Source: an uncultured Mycoplasmatota bacterium (lineage in GTDB: Bacteria; Bacillota_I; Bacilli_A; RF39; UBA660). From it: DNA of 64,000 bases. The DNA lies in assembly GCA_947652325.1 (NCBI GenBank), contig CANTCQ010000008.1:1-64000 (forward strand), in the 5' to 3' direction. Below the pieces are notes generated by a model. That model had not been told where the DNA came from. It worked only from the letters and a program-made list of their open reading frames with translations, and ran no database searches. The translations under genes and the position numbers were made by a program. Positions 56,873 through 64,000 of this stretch are shown here, in pieces. Position 1 is the first letter of the stretch; the number at the start of each line of letters is the position of its first letter.

Positions 56873-58116
56873 CCTTTAACAATTTCAATTGCATTACGCA
56901 TTTTGATATCATATTTTATAACGTCTAAACTTCCATAAGCATTCAAAAGTTCTTCTTTCGAAATGCCATAATTTGTAGCCATTTCAACTGCTTGCTTATC
57001 AGCTTCTTCATCATTTACTTCTATTTTTTCTACTTCTGCCACCTTTTCAAGTAAATAACGATATTTTACTCGTTTTGTAGCTTCTGGTTCCATTTGTTCA
57101 TGTAATTTTTCATGAGTCATGCCCGTAAACTCAAAATATTGCTCAATATTTAATCCTTGCATTTTAAGTTGTTCTTCAAATTGATGTATCATTCTGTGAA
57201 CTTCATCATCCAAAATTTCTGGATTAATATCAATGGTCATATTTTCACTTGCTTTTTTTAAACAATCTTCAATATATTGGTCTTCTATTTCTGCACTTTT
57301 TCTTTCTTTAATTCCTTCTTCTACTTTAGTTCTAAAATCACTTTCTGTTTTAACATCTTCATACCCCAAATCTAAATAAAAATCTTCATTTAGTTCTGGT
57401 AAAATTCTTGCTTTAATTTCATTAATTTTTACTGTAAATACCACATCTTTATTTGATAAATCTTTTGCATAATTTTCTGGAAAAGTTAGGTTAAGTTCTT
57501 TTTCTTCTCCCATTTTAAGTCCAATTAAACCTTCTTCAAATCCAGGAATAAAAGTATGACTTCCTATTTCCAGAGGATAATTTTCACCACTTCCTCCTTC
57601 TAATTCTTTTCCATCCACTATACCTTTAAAATCAATTACAGCAGTGTCACCATTTTCAATAGTGCTTCCTTCTTCTTTTACTTTAATTTCAGCATATTTA
57701 TTACGTAAAGTTGTTATTTCCTTTTCTAATTCTTCTTTTGTAACGTTTGCTTCTGGTTTTTTAATTTTTAAATTTTTATATTCACCTAAAGTAACTTCAG
57801 GAGCTGTAATAATAGTAAATTCAAGGACACATTCTTTTTCATTTACACTTTTGACATCTAATTTTGGTTCACAAACAGGAGTAGCTTCTGTTTCTTGTAA
57901 AGCTAGTTTATAAGCTTCATCTGCTGCTTTATCCATAGCATCCATAAATAAATATTCAACACCAAATTTTTTAATAAAAACATGCTTAGGCGCTGCGCCT
58001 TTACGAAATCCATCTATTTTAACTTCTTTATTTTTCTTTTTGTATGCAAAATCTAAACATTTTTCCCATTTTTCTCCATCAATTTTTATTTCTTTAACGA
58101 TTACATTTTTTTTCAT
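56866..58116 (-). CDS. tig: Trigger factor
   Basis: FRKGAAPKHVFIKKFGVEYLFMDAMDKA, FKGIVDGKELEGGSGENYPLEIGSHTFIPGFEEGLIGLKMGEEK. Confidence 0.97.
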   Translation of the reverse strand: MKKNVIVKEIKIDGEKWEKCLDFAYKKKNKEVKIDGFRKGAAPKHVFIKKFGVEYLFMDAMDKAADEAYKLALQETEATPVCEPKLDVKSVNEKECVLEFTIITAPEVTLGEYKNLKIKKPEANVTKEELEKEITTLRNKYAEIKVKEEGSTIENGDTAVIDFKGIVDGKELEGGSGENYPLEIGSHTFIPGFEEGLIGLKMGEEKELNLTFPENYAKDLSNKDVVFTVKINEIKARILPELNEDFYLDLGYEDVKTESDFRTKVEEGIKERKSAEIEDQYIEDCLKKASENMTIDINPEILDDEVHRMIHQFEEQLKMQGLNIEQYFEFTGMTHEKLHEQMEPEATKRVKYRYLLEKVAEVEKIEVNDEEADKQAVEMATNYGISKEELLNAYGSLDVIKYDIKMRNAIEIVKGA

Positions 58117-58196
58117 AACTGAAAATCCTCCTAAACAAGACCTATTATACCGAAAGACTTAATAAATTGCAATTCCTAATAAGAGATTTTATCCTA

Positions 58197-58298
58197 TTAA
58201 AAATTTGAGTCACACTCCCAATTTCTTTGATTCGTGGTTATTCCAAACAGTTCCTTATTTGAAGTATATAAAAAAACTTTAATGATTCGCCTCATCAT
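58197..58298 (-). CDS. Possible 33-aa ORF or gene remnant
   Basis: MMRRIIKVFLYTSNKELFGITTNQRNWECDSNF*; no convincing RBS. Confidence 0.2.
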   Translation of the reverse strand: MMRRIIKVFLYTSNKELFGITTNQRNWECDSNF

Positions 58299-58400
58299 TA
58301 TATATTAAATTAGTTTTATATTGATTAGAATATGATTCCCTGTATAGATTATACATAAGTATTTAAATAATATAGTAAAGAAGTTTTTTAAATAAAAAAA

Positions 58401-58416
58401 AGAACAAATTTGTTCT
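58401..58416 (-). terminator. Intrinsic terminator after greA
   Basis: Perfect palindrome AGAACAAATTTGTTCT followed on minus strand by T run. Confidence 0.6.
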
Positions 58417-58417
58417 T

Positions 58418-58885
58418 CTATTCAATATTTGCAATGGTTACACTAAAATTCCCATTAGGAGATACGACTTCCACAGCTTCTCCTTTTTTGTGCCCAATAA
58501 TAGCTTTTCCTATTGGGCTTTCATTCGAAATTTTATTATCAAATGGGTCAGCTTCCAAAGAACCTACGATTTTATATTCTTCTGTATCCCCATCATCATA
58601 AGTAATGGTTACTTTATTTCCAACATTAACCACGTCATTCTTCGTTGCATCTGCAATGGTACAATGCTCTAGTTTAAACTCTAGTTCTTTAATACGAGCT
58701 TCTAATTGAGCTTGTTCATTACGAGCAGCATCATAATCGCTATTTTCAGACAAATCCCCTAAAGCTCTAGCTTCTTTTAATGCTTTAATAATTTCAGGTC
58801 TTTTCTTTGTTTTAAGCGTATTTAATTCTTGTTCTAATTCTAAATAACCTTCTGCTGTTAGCATAATATTTTCAATTTGTTTCAT
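58418..58885 (-). CDS. greA: Transcription elongation factor GreA
   Basis: MLTAEGYLELEQELNTLKTKKRPEIIKALKEARALGDLSENSDYDAARNEQ; RBS AGAAGGTGG sets start at 58885. Confidence 0.97.
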   Translation of the reverse strand: MKQIENIMLTAEGYLELEQELNTLKTKKRPEIIKALKEARALGDLSENSDYDAARNEQAQLEARIKELEFKLEHCTIADATKNDVVNVGNKVTITYDDGDTEEYKIVGSLEADPFDNKISNESPIGKAIIGHKKGEAVEVVSPNGNFSVTIANIE

Positions 58886-58922
58886 AAAAAATCCACCTTC
58901 TAAAAATACAGTCTTAACTGTA

Positions 58923-60122
58923 CTACATATAATCTTGTTTGTCAAACACTTTTATACGCATCATGTCAAATTTTTCTAAAGTTGTATTTACTTTTAATTT
59001 AATAATCATTTTTGGATGATTGGCAATACCAATCGCATCTCCATTTTCATCATATATTTTTTCAATTTTATATGAAAAAGTTTCTAAATGAGGGCCAAAA
59101 AATTCAACAACATCCCCTAATTTAAAATAATTTCTTTGTTCAATTGTTGCCATTTTATTTTTTTTATCATACTGTAAAACAAGGCCCAAAAAATCTTGGT
59201 TAGACACTTCATCTCTTCCTAAAAAATACTGTTCTTCTTTTGAAGGAAGACCATCAATAAATTGAGGAGTAGATTCTCTATTGGCTACCCTATTTAAAAC
59301 ATCTAAATAATATTTTACTTCTGCATTACTTAATTTATGCATTAAAATTTTATCAAGCACTCTTCTATATACTAAAATAACAGTAGCAATATAATAAATG
59401 CCACGCATACGTCCTTCTACTTTAAAAGAATTAACACCAGCATCAATCATTCTACTTATATATTCTATTAAATTTAAATCTTTTGGTGTCATACTATAAG
59501 GAGTATCAACACTATCAATAGAAAAAGTCCATCTACAAATTTGCGCACATCCTCCTCGATTGGCATCACGATTAGTGCAATGATTGGATAAAACACAACG
59601 CCCACTAAAACTTGTACACATCGCCCCATGAACAAAACATTCTAAATCCAGATTTGTTCTTTTTTTTATCTCTTGAATATCATTTAAATGAGCCTCTCTT
59701 GCTAAAACAAGTCTTGTTACTCCTAAATTTTTATAAAATAAAGCAGCTTCACTATTTAAAATACTGGCTTGTGTAGAAACATGTACTTCAAAAGAAAGAT
59801 GCATTTCTTTTGCTTTTTTTATAACCAAAATATCACTGGCAATAATGGCATCAACACCAATTTTATCCAAATTTTTTAAATAAGTATCTAGCCCCTCCAC
59901 TTCTTCTTCATGAAATAAAATATTTACTGTTACATAAAGTTTTTTTCCTAAACTATGGGCAATATTGGTTGCACTCTTTAGTTCTTCTAAAGTAAAATTA
60001 GAAGCATTAGCACGAAGACCATATTTTTTCCCAGAACAATAAACAGCATCTGCCCCATAATGATACGCTATTTTTAATCTTTCTAAGTCTCCAGCAGGAG
60101 CTAGCAATTCCACTTTATCCAT
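58923..60122 (-). CDS. U32 family peptidase-like tRNA hydroxylation protein (TrhP/YrrO-like)
   Basis: ELLAPAGDLERLKIAYHYGADAVYCSGKKYGLRANASNFT, CFVHGAMCTSFSGRC, CAQICRW. Confidence 0.93.
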   Translation of the reverse strand: MDKVELLAPAGDLERLKIAYHYGADAVYCSGKKYGLRANASNFTLEELKSATNIAHSLGKKLYVTVNILFHEEEVEGLDTYLKNLDKIGVDAIIASDILVIKKAKEMHLSFEVHVSTQASILNSEAALFYKNLGVTRLVLAREAHLNDIQEIKKRTNLDLECFVHGAMCTSFSGRCVLSNHCTNRDANRGGCAQICRWTFSIDSVDTPYSMTPKDLNLIEYISRMIDAGVNSFKVEGRMRGIYYIATVILVYRRVLDKILMHKLSNAEVKYYLDVLNRVANRESTPQFIDGLPSKEEQYFLGRDEVSNQDFLGLVLQYDKKNKMATIEQRNYFKLGDVVEFFGPHLETFSYKIEKIYDENGDAIGIANHPKMIIKLKVNTTLEKFDMMRIKVFDKQDYM

Positions 60123-60124
60123 TT

Positions 60125-60925
60125 TTATTCCTCTTTCAAACGATAATATGTTTTTTGATATAAAAAACCTGTATTACTAATTTCTAAAGCAGATTTTCCA
60201 TCTAAAACTTTTTCTAAATTTTTTTTATCTAATCCTAAAGGATTAATAAAAGAATACGCTATATTAGGATGTGTAAAAAAACGATAATCAATATATTTTT
60301 TAGCATACAAAACCGTGCCATACTCATTTTCAATACCTAAAAAATCTAGGCCAGCCATATTTTCATGTAAAGTTTCTATACTTTTTTTTTCTAAAGCAAA
60401 TTCTTCTTGAAAATTAGTTAAAAGAGTTCTTCTTGAATACATCGCATCCGCAAGCATAAAATAAGGAATAACTAGTGGCTTTTTGGCACCATCTAAAATC
60501 GATATCATTTCTTCTTTTGTAATATCAGTACTTACCAATACACTATCCACATCATCTAAATAATAATTAATTGAATCTACATTGGTAGCATTATGATTTT
60601 GCATATAAATAAGTTTTAAAGAAAGCCCCAAACCTTTTACAATCTGCAAAACCCCTAAATCAGTAAAACAAAGACCTATCGTTTTTTCATCTAATTTTGT
60701 TAAAATTTCTTTTAAAATACAAATCGCTTCTGTATCTAAAATTCGATTTATATAAAGGTACGCTCCATCAATAGGTATATCTTCAATTGCAAATGTTTTT
60801 AAAAAACCCACACTTAGCCCTTTAATTGGAAAAAGAAAGTTAATATTCTTAACTTTCAAATCTAAAAACGCTTCCTCTGTTACAACGAGCAAAAAGTTAG
60901 ATGTCATTTTTTCTTCTACTGACAC
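60125..60925 (-). CDS. Divergent U32-family paralog (YrrN-like)
   Basis: Position between trmR-like and trhP-like genes; diverged barrel-like sequence. Confidence 0.6.
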   Translation of the reverse strand: MSVEEKMTSNFLLVVTEEAFLDLKVKNINFLFPIKGLSVGFLKTFAIEDIPIDGAYLYINRILDTEAICILKEILTKLDEKTIGLCFTDLGVLQIVKGLGLSLKLIYMQNHNATNVDSINYYLDDVDSVLVSTDITKEEMISILDGAKKPLVIPYFMLADAMYSRRTLLTNFQEEFALEKKSIETLHENMAGLDFLGIENEYGTVLYAKKYIDYRFFTHPNIAYSFINPLGLDKKNLEKVLDGKSALEISNTGFLYQKTYYRLKEE

Positions 60926-61517
60926 TTATGCCATCTCCAACATCAATAAACTCTGTTTCAAATTCTTCATTTGTTTTTAAAAAATCAACATAACTTTCAA
61001 TTTTATCTACAATTCCACGTAAGTTTTTACTGTCAATGGTTTCTTTTTTTCCAACATATCCATGAAATTTTAAGTTATCTGTAATAATAACACCACCTGG
61101 TGCTAAGAAATATTGAAATTTTTCAAAAAATTTTTTATATTGCCCTTTTGCTGCATCAATAAAAATCAAGTCATAAGTAACTCCTGTAAGATTTACTTCT
61201 AAAGCATCCTGAAAAACCACATTTACTTCTTTCTCAAAACCACATTTTTTGACATTTTTTAAACATTCCATATACCTTATTTCGTCGCGTTCAATTGTTG
61301 TTACTTTTACTTCCTTACTAGCAGAAGCCATTAAAATAGCAGAGTATCCAATAGCACTACCTATTTCTAAAATATTTTTAACGTTGTTTGCTTTTATATA
61401 TTTCATGATATAGGCAATAGATTCTTTTTCTATAATTGGCACATTTTTTTCTTTGGCATATTGTTCCATTTCTAAAATATATTGTTTCATAACTTCACTC
61501 CTTAGTTGGTTGCACAA
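60897..61517 (-). CDS. trmR: O-methyltransferase TrmR/YrrM family
   Basis: ILEIGSAIGYSAILMA, TTIERDEIRY, YDLIFIDAAKGQYKKFFE, GGVIITDNLKFHGYV. Confidence 0.9.
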   Translation of the reverse strand: MCNQLRSEVMKQYILEMEQYAKEKNVPIIEKESIAYIMKYIKANNVKNILEIGSAIGYSAILMASASKEVKVTTIERDEIRYMECLKNVKKCGFEKEVNVVFQDALEVNLTGVTYDLIFIDAAKGQYKKFFEKFQYFLAPGGVIITDNLKFHGYVGKKETIDSKNLRGIVDKIESYVDFLKTNEEFETEFIDVGDGISVSRRKNDI

Positions 61518-62572
61518 ATACTTTTTAATTCTCTTGTTTTCTGTAAGTGTTCTGTGTATTCTGTGTTAAAAAATGTTTCTCCAGTACAAGTATTGGCAAC
61601 AAAATAAATATAATCTGTATCACTTGGATTTAATACAGCCTTAATAGCATTTAAAGAAGGATTCCCAATAGGACCTACTGGCAACTTTCCAGCCATAGCG
61701 CTATTTGTTCCTCTGGTATTATAAGGACTTATTAAATTTAAATCTTGCAAGGTCAAACCTTCACTACGTGATTTTCCAGCTGCATAATAAGTCGTTGTAT
61801 CCATCCCAAGCGTCATTCCCGATTCTAATCTTTTATATATAACTTGCGCAAACATCGGTCTGTCACTTTCTTTTGCACCTTCAAGCTCAACAATAGATGC
61901 CATTGTAAGAATTTCATGAATGGTAAACTCTAATTTACTTAAATCTACACTTGCCAGTTTTGCTTGTGTATTTGAAAGCATTTTATCAACGATTTCTTCT
62001 ATACTTGCTGTTTGCACTACCTCATATGTATCAGGATATAAATAACCTTCCAGTGCATAATAAATATTACCATTTAATACTTCATCTGTCAAAAAATCAT
62101 ATTTCTTTATCATTTGAGTTACAAATTCTTGATTATTTAAAGTCTCTTTTATTTCCTTTTCTGTAAAAGGAAATTTACTGGCAAGAACACTTGCTAAATC
62201 CGAAATGGTTTTTCCTTCAACAAAAGTAAATGTAACCGTATTAATATGGACATCTCCTTTATGAATTTTTTCTAAAATAGCAGGTGCATTCATATTCCGA
62301 TTCAAAAGATATGTTCCCGCTTGTAAATTTAAATCACTATTAAAAAATAAATAAAGCAATAAGGCATATTGGCTTCGAATTAAACCTGCTTCTTTTAGTT
62401 GTGTCGCTATTTGCCTTTTACTAGTGCCACTTTTAACTACAAATGTAACTTCTTCACTCGTTTTACTTACATTCTTTAAACTAAAGCCATAAAATCCAAA
62501 CGATAGACTTAAAAAAAACACCAAAAAGAGAAAAACAACAACTTTTTTCTTTAATTTAATTTTCTTCTTCAC
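61502..62572 (-). CDS. mltG: Endolytic transglycosylase MltG
   Basis: VEGKTISDLASVL, ASIVELEGAKESDRPMFAQVIYKRLESGMTLGMDTTTYYA, SPYNTRGTNSAMAGKLPVGPIGNPSLNAIKAVLNPSDTDYIYFV. Confidence 0.96.
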   Translation of the reverse strand: MKKKIKLKKKVVVFLFLVFFLSLSFGFYGFSLKNVSKTSEEVTFVVKSGTSKRQIATQLKEAGLIRSQYALLLYLFFNSDLNLQAGTYLLNRNMNAPAILEKIHKGDVHINTVTFTFVEGKTISDLASVLASKFPFTEKEIKETLNNQEFVTQMIKKYDFLTDEVLNGNIYYALEGYLYPDTYEVVQTASIEEIVDKMLSNTQAKLASVDLSKLEFTIHEILTMASIVELEGAKESDRPMFAQVIYKRLESGMTLGMDTTTYYAAGKSRSEGLTLQDLNLISPYNTRGTNSAMAGKLPVGPIGNPSLNAIKAVLNPSDTDYIYFVANTCTGETFFNTEYTEHLQKTRELKSICATN

Positions 62573-62834
62573 TTTTTTGCACCTCTAACTTACTTAAAAA
62601 AGCTTCAATTGTATTCCATTCTTCTTCTGTTTCAATAGGAATCAATTCTTTGCTTCTTCCCGTTTTATCATAAATATTTGCATACACTCTTTCTTTTCCT
62701 TTTTCCTTTACATGGTCTGTATATACAACATAACTCTTATGGGTTTGGTCAGAATCAAATTTAAAAATAATTTCATAATTGGTTATTTTTCCTTTATCAT
62801 CTTTTGCTGTAAAAGTACTATTTTTCGTATCCAC
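62556..62834 (-). CDS. DUF1292 family protein (YrzB-like)
   Basis: Between ruvX and mltG; 'YEIIFKFDSDQTHKSYVVYTDH...VYANIYD...LIPIETEEEWNTIEAFLS'. Confidence 0.88.
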   Translation of the reverse strand: MDTKNSTFTAKDDKGKITNYEIIFKFDSDQTHKSYVVYTDHVKEKGKERVYANIYDKTGRSKELIPIETEEEWNTIEAFLSKLEVQKSEEEN

Positions 62835-62835
62835 G

Positions 62836-63249
62836 TTACTCCCTACTTTCTTTTAAATACGTGTCTAAAATGATTGCCGCAGCATAACTATCTATCACTT
62901 TTTTTCTCTTCATCCTACTCATATCGGTTTGTATCAATATATTTTCAGCTTCTGTCGTAGAAAGTCTCTCATCAATAAGTATAATGGGCATTTTAAAATT
63001 TTTTTCCAAAACTTTTTTAAAATCTTCTGTACGGCTAACGGCAAATCCTAAAGAATTATTCATATTTTTAGGATACCCCAATATAAATTTTTCTACCCCT
63101 TTTTCTTCTACTATTTTTTGTAATTCTTTTATAAGCTCACTATATTCCTTAAAGTGAATGGTTTTATAAGGGCTTGCAATAGTGCCCGTTTTATCTGATA
63201 AAGCAAGTCCAAGCGTTTTGGTTCCTAAATCAAGTCCTAAATATCTCAT
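62836..63249 (-). CDS. ruvX: Holliday junction resolvase-like RuvX/YqgF
   Basis: MRYLGLDLGTKTLGLALSDKTGTIASP, ILGYPKNMNNSLG, LIDERLSTTEAE. Confidence 0.96.
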   Translation of the reverse strand: MRYLGLDLGTKTLGLALSDKTGTIASPYKTIHFKEYSELIKELQKIVEEKGVEKFILGYPKNMNNSLGFAVSRTEDFKKVLEKNFKMPIILIDERLSTTEAENILIQTDMSRMKRKKVIDSYAAAIILDTYLKESRE

Positions 63250-63488
63250 TTTAAATATTGCTCCAACAAAAATGCAATAATGAGTTCTCTATCCATTTCT
63301 TGAATTATCTGTCTAGCATTATTGTAATTAGAAATGTACCCTGCATCTCCACTTGTTAAATATCCAACTAATTGATTAACAGGGTCATATCCTCTTTCTA
63401 AAAGAGATTGATAAACTTCTTTGATAGTGTACTCTAACTGGGCTTGCTTAAACAAAGTAATATCAAAAAGACATGTTTTATCATCCAT
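63246..63488 (-). CDS. ireB: IreB family regulatory phosphoprotein (UPF0297)
   Basis: VYQSLLERGYDPVNQLVGYLTSGDAGYISNYNNARQIIQEMDRELIIAFLLEQYL. Confidence 0.95.
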   Translation of the reverse strand: MDDKTCLFDITLFKQAQLEYTIKEVYQSLLERGYDPVNQLVGYLTSGDAGYISNYNNARQIIQEMDRELIIAFLLEQYLK

Positions 63489-63657
63489 TTTAACACCTCT
63501 TATACTATAAACATTTTAACAAAATATTTACTAGATGACAAGACAAGATAAAAATAGACAAAATAAAAAATAAAAGAATCCAAAATCAAAAAATTTTGGT
63601 ATATTATTTATAATTTTACAAATTCTGAATATACAATAAATAGAAAGAGGTTAGAAA

Positions 63658-64000
63658 ATGGAAAAGAAAAAAATAACAATAGGAATTATTGCCATCCTTT
63701 TATTAATTAGTGTTGCTTTTTTAGGAACAAAAAATAAAAAAAATGAAAATACATCAAAAACAGAAAACATTAGTGGAACAATTTTAGCGATGAATAAAAA
63801 TTCAATCACAATTCAAGACGATAAAGATGGTATTTATACGTTTCATTTAGAAAATTTAAATGCAAATATTGGTGATAAAATCATTTTAGAATATATGGGC
63901 GTATTAGAAAAAGATAAAAATAAACAAGAGGCTACCGTTAAAAATTTCACAGTATCCAAAAACACATCTGTAACAGAACTTCCTGTGGAATGGAGCGATG
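63658..64000 (+). CDS. Partial secreted protein of unknown function; runs off right edge
   Basis: MEKKKITIGIIAILLLISVAFLGTKNKKNENTSKTENISGTILAMNKNSITIQDDKDGIYTFHLENLNANIGDKIILEYMGVLEK... open to end; RBS AGAGG. Confidence 0.7.
   Translation, partial: MEKKKITIGIIAILLLISVAFLGTKNKKNENTSKTENISGTILAMNKNSITIQDDKDGIYTFHLENLNANIGDKIILEYMGVLEKDKNKQEATVKNFTVSKNTSVTELPVEWSD

Noticed and set aside
1-64000. CRISPR arrays, IS elements, prophage genes, rRNA/tRNA operons
   Set aside because: No regularly spaced long repeats, transposases, integrases, phage structural genes or tRNA cloverleaf sequences were recognised.
1-64000. Mycoplasma-type genetic code (UGA = Trp)
   Set aside because: Conserved genes appear full length with the standard bacterial code and encode Trp as TGG; nothing requires UGA readthrough.

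Overview
Low-GC (AT-rich) chromosomal segment of a Bacilli-like Bacillota (possibly an Erysipelotrichales/RF39/Mollicutes relative; taxonomy is inferred from gene content and order only). Almost every gene is on the minus strand, so transcription runs right to left. Main blocks, right to left: (i) a Bacillus-like ireB-ruvX-DUF1292-mltG-trmR-U32-U32-greA run, then tig, lon and a DUF4422 protein; (ii) SpoVID-like and YsxE-like genes, a plus-strand radical SAM gene with a small Cys/Pro/Gly membrane peptide, two prepilin-like genes, ylbJ-like and sepM/ylbL-like genes; (iii) parE, decayed sequence, parC, YlbD/YlbE-like genes, a prepilin-like gene, nfo and a DUF2624-like gene; (iv) a class B PBP, a MoxR ATPase plus a large membrane transglutaminase, rpmG and efp; (v) a division/cell-wall (dcw) cluster, mraZ-rsmH-ftsL-pbpB, which is interrupted by a large coiled-coil membrane protein and a roughly 15 kb capsule/EPS locus and then resumes as PBP-mraY-[AAA ATPase]-ftsW-murG-divIB-queH. 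murD and murE are absent from their usual positions. The capsule locus ends in two diverged tandem cpsC-cpsD-cpsB modules. No tRNA, rRNA, CRISPR array, phage or IS element was recognised. The most interesting candidates are the capsule-interrupted dcw cluster, the MoxR/pseudokinase-like/transglutaminase pair, the 900-aa dcw-embedded membrane protein, the radical SAM/small peptide pair, an intra-operon terminator after the capsule-initiating transferase, and four MraZ-box-like repeats at the mraZ promoter.
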